DNA of 32,596 bases from an uncultured Rhodothermaceae bacterium (lineage in GTDB: Bacteria > Bacteroidota > Rhodothermia > Rhodothermales > Salinibacteraceae): positions 1-32,596 of the forward strand of contig CAJXLX010000030.1 in the NCBI GenBank assembly GCA_913056335.1, read 5' to 3'. The notes under the pieces were generated by a model. It was not told the DNA's origin, did not search any database, and saw nothing but the letters and a program-made list of their open reading frames with translations. Positions 7,912-16,958 of this stretch are shown here, piece by piece (positions within the stretch are counted from its first letter, which is position 1; each line of letters starts with the position of its first letter). The translations under genes were made by a program, and so were the position numbers.

Positions 7912-8905
7912 CATTCTTTCAACGTCGGAATATCTGCTGCCTGCGCTCCCCGAGCTCTGGTTCAGTTTTGTAATGGTTGCCTTTGGAGGCTACCTACTGC
8001 TTGATGGGTTCGACTTTGGACTGGGTATGCTCTACCATACGGCTACGGCCAACGAGCGTGCTACACTACGAGCAGCTTTTGGGCCCGTCTGGAAGGCAAA
8101 CGAGGTCTGGCTTGTGCTTTTTGGAACTGTACTGTTCGCGGGCTTCCCACGCGTGTATGCGCAGCTTCTTAGCACCCATTACCTCCTCGTGTTTGCGCTC
8201 CTCTTTGCCCTGTCGATGCGCGGACTGGGCTCCAAACTTCGAGGCAATACAACCGACGCAAAATGGACTCCGTTCTGGGATCAGGCCTTCGTAGCAGGTA
8301 GTCTGTTTTCCCCGTTCCTCCTGGGTATGCTTGCTGGAAGCTGGGCTCTTGGTGCAGCATCGCCTCTTACGCCAGGCCCGATGGTCGTTGGACTTACCCT
8401 TGTTGTACTCTCACTGATGCTGGGGGCATCGTTTCTCGCTATTAAGACCGAGGGGGCCTTGCAACAGCGCATGGCCGTGCGGTCTCGCTGGGCCAGCGTC
8501 GGCTATCTGGGCATGCTGGTGCTCACCGCTGCTACGTTCTATCAATGGCATCCCGATACGCAGGCCACGTTGCTATCGCTTCCTACCGCATTTATCGTAC
8601 TCGGATCGGTCGTAGGGGGGGCTGCTGTGTATCGCTTTCAGCAGCAGCGCTTACATCACAGCGCACTTTTCGCAGCCGCCAGCATGTCCGCCCTGCTCAT
8701 CGGACTCGTTGCCTATCTGATGTATCCGTTCGTGTATCCAGCTGAGGCTCTCACTGTACGGGATGCTGTCGTATCCCCTTTACCGATGAACATCACGTTC
8801 GTGATGGCAGTGATATTTTTTCCTGTGATCCTGCTGTACTTTGGATTCCTGTACTCGGTCTTCAGCGGCCCGGCTCGTCCCGAAGATGAACATGCCTACA
8901 GCTAA
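7904..8905 (+). CDS. cydB: Cytochrome bd oxidase subunit II
   Basis: Subunit II of cytochrome bd oxidase, a polytopic inner-membrane protein that supports and stabilises subunit I. The N-terminal segment LLLDGFDFGLGMLY and the following PVWKANEVWLVLFGTVLFAG are highly characteristic of CydB. Hydrophobic helices continue to the end, and the length of 333 aa is slightly under the E. coli protein. Its ATG overlaps the last codons of cydA, so the two are one transcription unit. No clear terminator is visible in the 158 bases before the next gene, so read-through into the SSB genes cannot be excluded. Confidence 0.96.
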   Translation: MDSILSTSEYLLPALPELWFSFVMVAFGGYLLLDGFDFGLGMLYHTATANERATLRAAFGPVWKANEVWLVLFGTVLFAGFPRVYAQLLSTHYLLVFALLFALSMRGLGSKLRGNTTDAKWTPFWDQAFVAGSLFSPFLLGMLAGSWALGAASPLTPGPMVVGLTLVVLSLMLGASFLAIKTEGALQQRMAVRSRWASVGYLGMLVLTAATFYQWHPDTQATLLSLPTAFIVLGSVVGGAAVYRFQQQRLHHSALFAAASMSALLIGLVAYLMYPFVYPAEALTVRDAVVSPLPMNITFVMAVIFFPVILLYFGFLYSVFSGPARPEDEHAYS

Positions 8906-9063
8906 CAATATCTGAACCCAACTGCTTTTAGACACGTCTGCAGTCTCTAATTCCATTCGCATCTATTCACGTTACGTTTGCAAAATTACCGTGTCTACGG
9001 TGTGGAGGCCATATATGCAGTTCGGCTTACTGATCTATCTCTAAACATAAATCTATTGTTATC

Positions 9064-9519
9064 ATGGCACGTGGCGTAAACAAAGTCGTCTTGGTGGGTC
9101 GGCTGGGTCAAGATCCCGAACTCAAATACACCAACAGTGGCACTGCAGTGTGCACCTTCTCGGTAGCGACCAATGATTCGTACACCGACAGCAACGGCGA
9201 GCGCGTTGACACCACCGAGTGGCACAACATCGTGGTGTGGGGCCGACTGGCGGAGATCTGCGACGAGTATATCGACAAGGGCCAGCAAGTGTATCTGGAA
9301 GGCTCATTACAGACTCGCTCGTGGGAGGACCGCGACGGCAACAAAAAGTATCGCACCGAGGTAAAGGCACGCGAGGTCGTCTTTTTGGGCAACACGCGCT
9401 CAGACTCTCCAAGCACTACACCGCGCGAAGCCGTGCATGAGCCAGCGGATGTAGCGGCATACAGATCCTCTGAAAAGGCACCGGCTTCGGATGAACCCAA
9501 CGGCGCTCCACCGTTTTAA
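9064..9519 (+). CDS. ssb: Single-stranded DNA-binding protein, paralogue with a degraded C-terminal tip
   Basis: An SSB protein that coats single-stranded DNA in replication, recombination and repair. Residues 1-110 form the OB fold, recognised from [33 protein letters not shown], and [20 protein letters not shown]. The linker is short, about 35 residues, and not glycine-rich. The C-terminus is SDEPNGAPPF. Classical SSBs end in an acidic tip with a hydrophobic Pro-Phe (DDDIPF/DDDLPF) that recruits partner enzymes; here Pro-Phe is kept but the aspartates just before it are lost. At 151 aa it is a compact SSB. A second, closely similar ssb follows after 52 bases, so this is a tandem duplication. 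It may serve as a specialised version with weaker partner recruitment. Confidence 0.93.
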   Translation: MARGVNKVVLVGRLGQDPELKYTNSGTAVCTFSVATNDSYTDSNGERVDTTEWHNIVVWGRLAEICDEYIDKGQQVYLEGSLQTRSWEDRDGNKKYRTEVKAREVVFLGNTRSDSPSTTPREAVHEPADVAAYRSSEKAPASDEPNGAPPF

Positions 9520-9571
9520 CGAGATCAGACAGCACGTATCGTACCTGTATAACACAACGTAACCACCCACT

Positions 9572-10099
9572 ATGGCACGCGGCGTAAACAAGGTCATCTT
9601 GGTCGGACGACTGGGCCAAGATCCTGAACTCAACTACACCAACAGCGGCACAGCGGTGTGCAACATGCGCATGGCCACCGGCGACTCGTATACCAACCGC
9701 GAGGGCGAGCGCGTTGACACCACCGAGTGGCACGACGTGGTCGCCTGGGGCGGACTTGGCGAAACCTGCGGTGAGTATCTCGAAAAGGGCCGCCAAGTCT
9801 ACGTGGAAGGCTCACTCCAGACCCGCTCCTGGGAGGACCGCGATGGAAATAAGCGGTACAGCACCGAAGTGAAAGCCCGCGATGTCGTCTTTCTGAGTGG
9901 CGGCGACGGCGGCGGCCGACGCGGCAGTTCTGGTGGCAATAACAACCGCATGAACCAAGACAACGGCCCTGGCAACTTCGACCAGCGACGCCAACCGCGC
10001 AAGGGACAACAGCAGAGCAGCAGCCAGGGCGGAGGCGGCGGTGGCCAGAGTCAGCAGCAAGAAGACTCGTTCGAGCCCGACGACGATCTGCCGTTTTAA
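9572..10099 (+). CDS. ssb: Single-stranded DNA-binding protein, canonical tail
   Basis: The second SSB of the tandem pair. The OB fold at about residues 1-110 is nearly the same as in the upstream copy ([33 protein letters not shown]). It is followed by a long glycine-, glutamine- and serine-rich disordered linker (about residues 113-165). The tip is FEPDDDLPF, the canonical acidic partner-binding peptide. The length of 175 aa is typical. This copy looks like the main housekeeping SSB. The two ssb genes are likely cotranscribed, and a strong terminator follows about 95 bases downstream. The UvrD-like helicase at 20600-22711 ends in an almost identical tip, which may compete for the same partners or reflect a shared function. 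Confidence 0.95.
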   Translation: MARGVNKVILVGRLGQDPELNYTNSGTAVCNMRMATGDSYTNREGERVDTTEWHDVVAWGGLGETCGEYLEKGRQVYVEGSLQTRSWEDRDGNKRYSTEVKARDVVFLSGGDGGGRRGSSGGNNNRMNQDNGPGNFDQRRQPRKGQQQSSSQGGGGGGQSQQQEDSFEPDDDLPF

Positions 10100-10193
10100 A
10101 ATCGGTCCTGTCGATCGTGCAGTCGGATGCGAGGGAAGGCGCTTGCCCTACCGCCATCCTACGTGTCCCCTGCACCAATCGCTAATGCAGCAT

Positions 10194-10228
10194 GTGGGGA
10201 CGCCCGTCCGGGTTGTCCCCACTTTTTT
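10194..10228 (+). terminator. Intrinsic terminator downstream of the tandem ssb genes
   Basis: An 8-bp stem, GTGGGGAC / GTCCCCAC, encloses a loop with its own CCC/GGG pairing and is followed at once by TTTTTT. This is a textbook rho-independent terminator for rightward transcripts. It lies about 95 bases after the second ssb stop and 165 bases before the acyl-CoA dehydrogenase. Confidence 0.82.
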
Positions 10229-10393
10229 GTGGGAGACCGTTGCTCCAGGCGCGTCCCGCGCTGCTATCTTTCATAAATCTACGATTATTTCGAGTTTGTC
10301 GATTCTGAGTCGAAAATGTGGCGATCTTTCGACGCTTCATCTGGTACCGTTACATATACGTACCATATTCCGATGATTGTGGCCCCGTAGCTC

Positions 10394-11932
10394 ATGAGTA
10401 TTGCCCCCTACCTTTCGGACGACATCCGCTCGTCCGTCGACTTTGATTCGTTTCTTGACACGTTTCGCGACAAGCTGCGCACGGTCTTTCGGGAGCGCAG
10501 CGATGCCGATGCGGTAAGCCTCACACGGGGCCTGCCGCCGTACATGATGCGCGAAGTGCAGTCCGCCACCCCCCTCGCCACCTTCATTCCCGAAGAGTAC
10601 GGCGGTCGGGGCGGCCATGTGCATGAGTGCCAGGCCATTCTGGCCGCGGCCTCGTACGAGTCGCTCGCGCTCTCGCTTACCTATGGCATCAACGGCGCGC
10701 TCTTTTTGCAACCCGTTACGAAGTATGCCAACGAGGCCGTGAAAGGCCCGATCTTCGAGCGCTTCCTGAAAGACAAGAATATGGGCGGGCTCATGATTAC
10801 CGAGCCCGACTATGGCACCGATGCACTCAACATGCAAACGGCCTACACCGAAACGGAGCAGGGCTACCAGCTCAACGGCACCAAACACTGGGCTGGGCTT
10901 ACCGGATGGGCCGATTTCTGGCTCATCACCGCACGCCGCCAGTCGGAAAGCGGGCAGCTAAGCCGCGACATCGACTTCTTCATCGCCGACATGAACCAGG
11001 CGGAGCAGATGGTGGAGGTCGAGGAGATCTACCAGAACCTGGGGCTCTATCTCATTCCGTACGGCCGTAACAACATCGACCTGACGGTACCGCGCCAGCA
11101 TAAGCTGGAGCCGGAAAGCACGGGCATCAAGATGATGCTCGACACCCTGCACCGCAGCCGCATCGAGTTTCCCGGCATGGGCATGGGCTTCTTGAAGCGT
11201 ATCCTCGACGAATCCCTGGCCCACTGCAAAAGCCGCCATGTGGGCGGACGCTCGCTTTTCGAATACGACCAGGTGCGCAAACGGCTCTCTTGGATTCAGG
11301 CCGCCTTCACGGCATGCTCTGCAATGTGCCTGCACACCAGCGAAACCGCCGCTCTCGAAAACAACCTGGCCGGCGACAATCTGGGGCCAAACTCCACCAA
11401 GGCCGTAGTCACCGACCTGATGCAGGATGCGGCGCAATCCTTCCTGCAACTTTCCGGCGGACAAGGGTACCGCCTCGATCATCCCGCTGGGCGCGCCACC
11501 GTCGACAGCCGTCCGTTCCAGATCTTCGAGGGCTCGAACGATGTGCTCTACCAGCAGATCACCGAAACGGTGCTCAAGCACATGCGCCGCGCCAAGGTCA
11601 GCAATGTGGGCGCCTTCCTGCGCGACTTTGAGCCGACGCACCGCGCCGCCGATCGCTTCGACGGGGCCTTCGACTTCTCGGTCGAAGCATCGTCGCTCTC
11701 GCAGCGTAAAAGCGTAGAGCTGGGCCGCGCGCTGGGTCGCCTGGCGGTCATGGAGTACATCGTGGAGCTGGGCGATCGAGGCTTCCGCAGCGACCTCATC
11801 TCGAACGCCCTCCACGTGTTCACCCAAGAGGTGCAACGCCTGCTCTGCTCCTACCACACCACTCCCGAGCCGCTGCCCATCGAAGCCTACGACGATGCCG
11901 AGAGCAGCTGGCTCAACTTTGTTGATGCGTAG
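10394..11932 (+). CDS. Acyl-CoA dehydrogenase family protein
   Basis: An FAD-dependent acyl-CoA dehydrogenase, which would introduce an alpha-beta double bond into an acyl-CoA thioester and pass electrons to ETF. The visible order is a helical N-terminal domain (with IPEEYGGRGG near residue 65), a beta-barrel middle domain containing MITEPDYGTDALNMQT, and a helical C-terminal domain. The segment LQLSGGQGYRLDHP matches the late conserved region. The catalytic base is probably Glu379 in PFQIFEGSNDVLY, equivalent to the YEG.N motif of short- and medium-chain enzymes. At 512 aa it is longer than the usual 380-400 aa, with about 110 extra C-terminal residues and an extended N-terminus. Chain-length preference cannot be told. 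It stands alone between a terminator and a 251-bp gap before purQ. Confidence 0.9.
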   Translation: MSIAPYLSDDIRSSVDFDSFLDTFRDKLRTVFRERSDADAVSLTRGLPPYMMREVQSATPLATFIPEEYGGRGGHVHECQAILAAASYESLALSLTYGINGALFLQPVTKYANEAVKGPIFERFLKDKNMGGLMITEPDYGTDALNMQTAYTETEQGYQLNGTKHWAGLTGWADFWLITARRQSESGQLSRDIDFFIADMNQAEQMVEVEEIYQNLGLYLIPYGRNNIDLTVPRQHKLEPESTGIKMMLDTLHRSRIEFPGMGMGFLKRILDESLAHCKSRHVGGRSLFEYDQVRKRLSWIQAAFTACSAMCLHTSETAALENNLAGDNLGPNSTKAVVTDLMQDAAQSFLQLSGGQGYRLDHPAGRATVDSRPFQIFEGSNDVLYQQITETVLKHMRRAKVSNVGAFLRDFEPTHRAADRFDGAFDFSVEASSLSQRKSVELGRALGRLAVMEYIVELGDRGFRSDLISNALHVFTQEVQRLLCSYHTTPEPLPIEAYDDAESSWLNFVDA

Positions 11933-12183
11933 TGCATAGCGGGTTTGTTTGGGGATATACACAGGCGGGCGCTTGAATGCACGGCCCCTCGCATCCCCTA
12001 CAGTCCCACGCCTGCACCCACAATCCGCTTTTTCCGCGCCAGGCAGTTGCTCAGTAACGGGCGGCTGCCTGGCGCATATGCGTTGCCTCATACGCTTTTC
12101 ACGCTCGCAGGCTGCGCATCCGCCCTACCTGTTCGCTACGTTGATATACGCCCACTGCTCTTCCGCTTACGCCCTGCTTAGCC

Positions 12184-12900
12184 ATGGCCCGATTTGGCAT
12201 TGTTACCTTTCCCGGCTCAAACTGCGATCACGACGCGTATCACGCAGTAAAACATGTGCTTGGGGAAGACGCTACCTTTGTGTGGCATCAAGACACGGAT
12301 CTGAGCGCGCTGGATGTTGTTGTGCTGCCCGGTGGCTTTTCGTATGGCGACTACCTGCGCTCGGGGGCCATTGCCCGGTTCTCGCCCGTTATGGATGCGG
12401 TCGTCGACTTTGCAAACGCGGGTGGACTCGTACTGGGCGTGTGCAACGGGTTTCAGGTGCTGTGCGAGGCGGGGCTGCTGCCTGGTACGCTGACGCGCAA
12501 CAACTCCCTGCGCTTTGTCTGCAAGCCCACCGCTGTGCGCGTGGAGCGCATTGACACGCCGTTTACCGCGCAGTATGCGCCGGGGCAAGTGCTTTCGCTT
12601 CCGGTAGCGCACGGCGAAGGCCGATACGTGGCCGACGACGCCACCCTCGACGCGCTCGAAGCCAACAATCAGGTGCTGTTTCGCTACACTGATGCCGAGG
12701 GCCGCCCCACCGACGATGCCAACCCCAACGGCTCAATGCGTAACATTGCAGGCATCTGCAACGAAGCCCGCAACGTGCTCGGGCTCATGCCGCATCCCGA
12801 ACGACACGTCGAACTGCTCCTGGGCTCCGACGACGGACGCCCGCTCTTTGAATCGCTCCGTGCATCGGTCAACGACGCGGTGCCCACGTCTGCTGCGTAA
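12184..12900 (+). CDS. purQ: Phosphoribosylformylglycinamidine synthase subunit PurQ
   Basis: The glutaminase subunit of FGAM synthase, which supplies ammonia for the fourth step of de novo purine synthesis. It works with PurL and PurS, which are not in this window. The start [17 protein letters not shown] is the typical PurQ N-terminus. The nucleophile is Cys87 in [20 protein letters not shown], and the catalytic His-Glu pair is in [11 protein letters not shown]. The length of 238 aa is normal for the small, separate subunit. The rhomboid gene begins 6 bases after its stop, so the two are probably cotranscribed, although no functional link is known to me. Confidence 0.97.
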   Translation: MARFGIVTFPGSNCDHDAYHAVKHVLGEDATFVWHQDTDLSALDVVVLPGGFSYGDYLRSGAIARFSPVMDAVVDFANAGGLVLGVCNGFQVLCEAGLLPGTLTRNNSLRFVCKPTAVRVERIDTPFTAQYAPGQVLSLPVAHGEGRYVADDATLDALEANNQVLFRYTDAEGRPTDDANPNGSMRNIAGICNEARNVLGLMPHPERHVELLLGSDDGRPLFESLRASVNDAVPTSAA

Positions 12901-12906
12901 TCTGCT

Positions 12907-13560
12907 ATGGTCGAGATGCCGTTCGAAGGTCCCATTTCGCTTGCTGATGTACCCGTCACCACAGCGCTGCTGCTTGCCAATGTGGTGGTGAGCTGGTATG
13001 TGCTGTATCGGAATCCCCGGCTGCTCGACCCGCTCTCCTTTCAGCCGTATCGCATCGCGAACCACGGCGAGTACTATCGCTTCTTAACGGCCGGCTTTGT
13101 GCATGGAAACGGCGCGCACTTGGCCGTCAATATGATCACGCTCTTCTTCTTTGGCCCCATACTGGAAGGGCTGTTGGGAGCATTTGGGTTTTTGGTGCTG
13201 TACGTGCTCTGCGAGATTCTGGCGCACGCGGTTACCTTCACCTATCATTACGACGATCCGCAGTATGCCGCAGTTGGCGCCTCGGGGGCAGTAAGCGGGG
13301 TCGTCTTTGGCTTCTGCCTCTTCTTTCCCCTGGAGATGCTCTATCTCTTCTTTATTTTGCCTATTCCTGCTGTGCTGTTTGCGGTGGGCTACGTAGTGGG
13401 ATCCATCTACGCCTCCAACCGAAACCAGCGCGCCGGGCAGCGCGGAGGCATTGCACACGAGGCACACATCGGTGGAGCCATTGCAGGGATCATTGTCACG
13501 ATTGCGCTCGACCCGCGTGCCCTCGACTCGTTCATCCAGACGATGTCTGCACTCCTGTAG
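12907..13560 (+). CDS. Rhomboid-family intramembrane serine protease
   Basis: A membrane-embedded serine protease of the rhomboid family, which cleaves transmembrane segments of other proteins. Several hydrophobic helices run along the 217 residues. The family motifs are all present: [14 protein letters not shown] supplies the conserved His71 and Asn75 of the oxyanion region, GASGAVSG carries the nucleophile Ser126, and [12 protein letters not shown] carries the catalytic His187. The protein is therefore likely active, with the six-helix core and no extra domains. A second ATG lies three codons in, at 12916. It follows purQ with a 6-base gap and converges on the HAD hydrolase gene, with only 11 bases between the two stops. 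Its substrates are unknown. Confidence 0.92.
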   Translation: MVEMPFEGPISLADVPVTTALLLANVVVSWYVLYRNPRLLDPLSFQPYRIANHGEYYRFLTAGFVHGNGAHLAVNMITLFFFGPILEGLLGAFGFLVLYVLCEILAHAVTFTYHYDDPQYAAVGASGAVSGVVFGFCLFFPLEMLYLFFILPIPAVLFAVGYVVGSIYASNRNQRAGQRGGIAHEAHIGGAIAGIIVTIALDPRALDSFIQTMSALL

Positions 13561-13571
13561 CCGATGCGTTC

Positions 13572-14270
13572 CTATGCCACACGGCGTAATAGGTCCGACC
13601 AGTCGGAGAAGGCGAACCCGTGCGCTACGGGCTTGTCCGGCGCGGTTCGCGGGGTGTACCAGGCCATCTTCCACCCTGCTTGCGCACTGCCCTGCACGTC
13701 GGAGGTGTACGAGTCGCCCACGTACAGAATCTCGTTGGGATCCACGCGGGCCTGCATAGTTGCGTGTGTGAACACAGCGGGATGCGGCTTGAGGTGGCCT
13801 ACGTCTTCGCAGATAATCACGGAGGCAGCGGCGTCCTGCAGCATCGGAAACTGATTCATTTTGCGCTGCTGCGTCTCGCTAAATCCATTGGTGAGGATGC
13901 CAACGCCGTATTGGTTCGCGATCTGGGTAAATGCCTGCTGTGCCCCCGGCATGTACTGCCAGTGTGCGCCGTAGCGCTGCAGGTACCGCGCGTGCACAGC
14001 AGACGCCTGTTCCGTGTCAGCGTCGAGTGCGTTGAGGAGGCGGTGGAAGCGCTGCTGCTTTACGGTGGCTTTGTCAATCGTGGCCTGGGCATAGGCCTGC
14101 CACAGCGGCTTGTTGATGTGATGGTACGTATCGTGCACGGTATCCAGATCGTGCCCCGCGAAGATCGTGGGGAAGTCGTTCATCACATCGCCCAGGGCAG
14201 CGCGCTCGGCGTGGCGGTGGTCGAGCAGGGTGTCGTCAAGATCGAAGTAAACAAAGCGGATGGGCGGCAT
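13572..14270 (-). CDS. HAD-superfamily hydrolase (YjjG-like)
   Basis: A haloacid-dehalogenase superfamily phosphatase. Motif I is FDLDDTLLDH, with nucleophile Asp10 and acid/base Asp12. Motif II is GILTNGFSE, motif III lysine is in HLKPHPAVF, and motif IV is YVGDSYTSDVQGSAQAGW. The alpha-helical cap between motifs I and II places it in subclass IA, close to the YjjG-type pyrimidine nucleotidases that remove phosphate from nucleoside monophosphates, including damaged ones. The length of 232 aa fits. It is the last gene of a leftward group after the SPT-like and GNAT-like genes, with a 168-bp gap before it, so membership in one operon is possible but unproven. Confidence 0.88.
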   Translation of the reverse strand: MPPIRFVYFDLDDTLLDHRHAERAALGDVMNDFPTIFAGHDLDTVHDTYHHINKPLWQAYAQATIDKATVKQQRFHRLLNALDADTEQASAVHARYLQRYGAHWQYMPGAQQAFTQIANQYGVGILTNGFSETQQRKMNQFPMLQDAAASVIICEDVGHLKPHPAVFTHATMQARVDPNEILYVGDSYTSDVQGSAQAGWKMAWYTPRTAPDKPVAHGFAFSDWSDLLRRVA

Positions 14271-14438
14271 TCCGATGCGAACAAAGTGAAACAGACACGT
14301 GGATCATCAGCCGATGAAGCTGGGTGGGGTGGTGGACGAAGCGCGGCGCTTCGCTTTCCTCTACATCTCGAATGCATTGAGGCTCGTCATTAGACGCGAA
14401 CGGAGGCCTCTTGGCTACAGAACGGGATTCTGCACGGG

Positions 14439-15584
14439 CTACTGCAGGGCGGCTTCGAAGAGCGCGTACTCTTTGTCGCGGATGGCGCCGATGGATTCGA
14501 TGGCGTTTTTGAGGCGTTCGTTGGTGTCGAGCACCCAGCTGGTTTCGCAGGCGTCGTAGCCGTATTCGGGGCCGCGCTCCATCGTCTCCAGCACCATGAG
14601 GGCGTCGATGCCTTTGCCCTGGTAGGCTTTGCGGATGCCCATAAGCGGCATGCGTAACTCGCTGATGCCGTAGGTGGTGCGCATGAGAAGCGTCCACCAC
14701 CCGGTGGGAAAGAGACGCCCATCGTCAACATGGCGCAGCGCCTGGTTGATGTTGGGTAGCGAGAGCGCAAAGGCGACAGGCTCGCCCTCGTGCTCGACAA
14801 AGTAGATCAGGCGTGGGTCGTACACCTGCTTGAGGCTATCGACGAGTTGGGTGAACTCGGCCTCGCTCATGGGTACGTGTCCCCAGTTGTCGGACCAGGC
14901 TTCGTTGTAGATATCAAGCAGCGTGCGCGCTTCGTCGTAGAGGTTGTCGGGGTCGATGGTGCGAAGCGACAGGCCGGGCGTACGGCGCTTTACGATGTCA
15001 ACGCCGCGCCGCAGCCGGTCGTATTTGGCGTAGCGCTTGTGGGCGTAGTAGGCCCACATGGTCATTGAGCGCTCGAAGCCGTAGTCGGTGAGCAGGTCGG
15101 CGTAGTACGGCGGGTTGTAGGGCATGAGTACCGAGGGCTTCCGGTCGAAGCCGTCGACCAGGAGGCCCGAGACGTCGTTCAGGGACGGGTTGGTGGGGCC
15201 GCGCATCCGGATGCAGTCGCGAGCGCGCAGCCACGACTCGGCGGCGTCGAGTAGCGCCTTGGCGACTGCCGGGTCGTTCTCGGTCTCGAAGAAGCCGAAG
15301 AAGCCGGTATCATCGTCGTACTTCTGCAGATGCATCCCATTGATAATGGCGGCAATGCGCCCGCGCACCTGTCCGGTGTCATCTTCGGCAAGAAAGAGCT
15401 GCATCTCGCCGTGGTCGAAGAACGCGTTTTTGTCGGGGTTGAGGGTGGCATGCTCCTCGCGGCGCAACGGCGGCACCCAGTTCGGGTAGCGCTCAGGGTA
15501 GAACTGATACGGCCAGTCAACGAACGCGTCGCGATCGGCACGCGAGGTAACGGGACGAATCTGAATGGGAGCAGGGGCAGCCAT
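14439..15584 (-). CDS. Large GNAT-fold N-acyltransferase-like protein, resembles bacterial ceramide synthase (bCerS)
   Basis: A 381-aa protein with two GNAT-like halves. The N-terminal half starts IQIRPVTSRADRDAFVDWPY, then has NWVPPLRREEHATLNPDKNAFF, GRIAAIINGMHLQ and GFFGFFE, and MRGPTNPSLNDVSGLLVDGF. The C-terminal half has IRKAYQGKGIDALM and ends in the helix-rich ERLKNAIESIG. As I recall, this motif series belongs to a family often misannotated as dATP pyrophosphohydrolase or hypothetical, which includes the bacterial ceramide synthase first shown in Caulobacter. Such an enzyme would attach a fatty acyl chain to the amino group of a sphingoid or similar base. Its position directly after the SPT-like gene (87-base gap, same strand) supports a lipid role. 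The start is the ATG at 15584; the track start five codons earlier is an alternative. The function is inferred, not proven. Confidence 0.7.
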   Translation of the reverse strand: MAAPAPIQIRPVTSRADRDAFVDWPYQFYPERYPNWVPPLRREEHATLNPDKNAFFDHGEMQLFLAEDDTGQVRGRIAAIINGMHLQKYDDDTGFFGFFETENDPAVAKALLDAAESWLRARDCIRMRGPTNPSLNDVSGLLVDGFDRKPSVLMPYNPPYYADLLTDYGFERSMTMWAYYAHKRYAKYDRLRRGVDIVKRRTPGLSLRTIDPDNLYDEARTLLDIYNEAWSDNWGHVPMSEAEFTQLVDSLKQVYDPRLIYFVEHEGEPVAFALSLPNINQALRHVDDGRLFPTGWWTLLMRTTYGISELRMPLMGIRKAYQGKGIDALMVLETMERGPEYGYDACETSWVLDTNERLKNAIESIGAIRDKEYALFEAALQ

Positions 15585-15671
15585 AGGGCAGAGGGGCAAG
15601 CATCAAACACCGAGGCGCGACCCTGCAGGGAGCAGCGCCGCGCCTCGCTCAACATGAATCAACACAGGGGG

Positions 15672-16958
15672 TTAGTGGACGCCGTTCGAGCCAATCACGC
15701 CGTGGCGGGTGCCTACTTTGTAGAAGGCTTCCAGAATGCGGTCGAGGTCCTCATCGGTGTGCGTGGCCATGTAGGAGGTGCGCATGAGCGACTGGCCTTT
15801 GGGGACGGCGGGCGGCACGACCGCGTTTACGAACACGCCCTCTTCGAGCAGGTCGCGCCAGAAGCGGAAGCATGTTTCCATGTCGCCTACGACGACCGGG
15901 ATGATGGGCGTTTCGCTATCCCACACGTCGAACCCTTGCTCGCGGAAGCCCTCGCGCATGTAGTCGGAGACCTCCCAGAGGCGCTCCAGGCGCTCCGGCT
16001 CTTCTTCGAGAATGTCGAGGCACTTGAGCACGGTAGCCACATTAGCCGGCGGCATCGAGGCGCTGAAGATGTGCGGCGAGCTCTCGTGACGCAGGTACTC
16101 GATCACGTCTTCATCGCCTACGCAGAAGCCGCCCAGCGAGGAGAAGCTCTTCGAGAAGGTGCCGGTAATCAGGTCCACGTCTTGCAGGCGTCCGTAGGTC
16201 GAGGCCGAGCCCTGGCCCTTGGGCCCGATGACGCCAATGGCGTGCGCATCGTCGAGCATGAGCGCCGCGTTGTAGGTGCGGGCCAGCGAGATGAGACGCG
16301 GCACATCGGCAATTTCGCCGCTCATCGAGAACACGCCGTCGGTGGCAATGAGCTTGCCCTTGTCGGGGTGACGCTCATGCGCACGCTCCAGCATCTGCTC
16401 CAGGTGGTCAAGGTCGTTGTGCCGATAGCGACGTGTTTCGGCGTAGCTCATCTGCGTGCCTGCTACGATGCACGCATGGTTGTCCTTGTCGGAAAAGATC
16501 ATGTCGCCCTTTCCAGCAATCGCCTGCACGACCCCCAGGTTGGTCATGTATCCGGTAGAATACAGGATGCATGCCTCGGCCTCCATGAAATCAGCCAGCC
16601 GCTCTTCAAGCTGCAGGTGCAGGTCGAGCGTGCCGTTTAGGAAGCGACTGCCCGTACAGCCTGTGCCATAGGTCTTAATGGACTGTGCCGCCGCCTCTTG
16701 GACACGCGGGTCGGAGGTGAGGCCGAGGTAGTTGTTCGACCCCGCCATGACAACCTCCTCGCCGTTCATGATGGCACGGGCCCCATCGTTCCGCTCAATG
16801 GGGCGAAAGTACGGATACAGGTCGGCCTCTTTCGCCTTAGCATAATCACCATCCGGCTCAAAGAACTGATGGCACTTGTCAAACAGCGAAGGACGCGCCG
16901 CAGCATCGTTGGCGGTGTCGGTTGGGGCAGTTGGGGATGACGCAGAAGTATCTGACAT
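15672..16958 (-). CDS. spt: Serine palmitoyltransferase-type alpha-oxoamine synthase
   Basis: A PLP-dependent alpha-oxoamine synthase that condenses an amino acid with an acyl thioester. The Schiff-base lysine is Lys270 in GTFSKSFSSLGGF, the PLP-binding Asp-X-His is in LDDAHAIGV, and the ring-stacking histidine is His161 in DKDNHACIV. MAGSNNYLGL and YGTGCTGSRFLNGT are strongly conserved. The N-terminal LYPYFRPIERNDGARAIMNG resembles bacterial serine palmitoyltransferases more than BioF, HemA or Kbl. In sulfonolipid makers of this group the homologue can use cysteate to start capnine-type lipids, so the amino acid may be serine or cysteate. I start at the ATG at 16958 (MSDTSASS), giving 428 aa; the track's 93-residue extension crosses a terminator-like hairpin. 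Glycine-using relatives cannot be fully excluded. Confidence 0.82.
   Translation of the reverse strand: MSDTSASSPTAPTDTANDAAARPSLFDKCHQFFEPDGDYAKAKEADLYPYFRPIERNDGARAIMNGEEVVMAGSNNYLGLTSDPRVQEAAAQSIKTYGTGCTGSRFLNGTLDLHLQLEERLADFMEAEACILYSTGYMTNLGVVQAIAGKGDMIFSDKDNHACIVAGTQMSYAETRRYRHNDLDHLEQMLERAHERHPDKGKLIATDGVFSMSGEIADVPRLISLARTYNAALMLDDAHAIGVIGPKGQGSASTYGRLQDVDLITGTFSKSFSSLGGFCVGDEDVIEYLRHESSPHIFSASMPPANVATVLKCLDILEEEPERLERLWEVSDYMREGFREQGFDVWDSETPIIPVVVGDMETCFRFWRDLLEEGVFVNAVVPPAVPKGQSLMRTSYMATHTDEDLDRILEAFYKVGTRHGVIGSNGVH

Noticed and set aside
10381-10460. tRNA-like 5' segment GGCCCCGTAGCTCA
   Set aside because: It resembles the acceptor stem and A-box start of a tRNA, but no T-arm or matching 3' acceptor strand follows, and it runs into the conserved start of the acyl-CoA dehydrogenase.
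14337-14353. Near-perfect CGAAGCGC-G-GCGCTTCG inverted repeat
   Set aside because: A 1-base loop cannot form a full hairpin, and no T-run or gene boundary in the right orientation gives it a function.
15330-16640. 436-aa plus-strand ORF over the SPT-like gene
   Set aside because: It is antisense to the conserved PLP enzyme and has no motifs or signal peptide.
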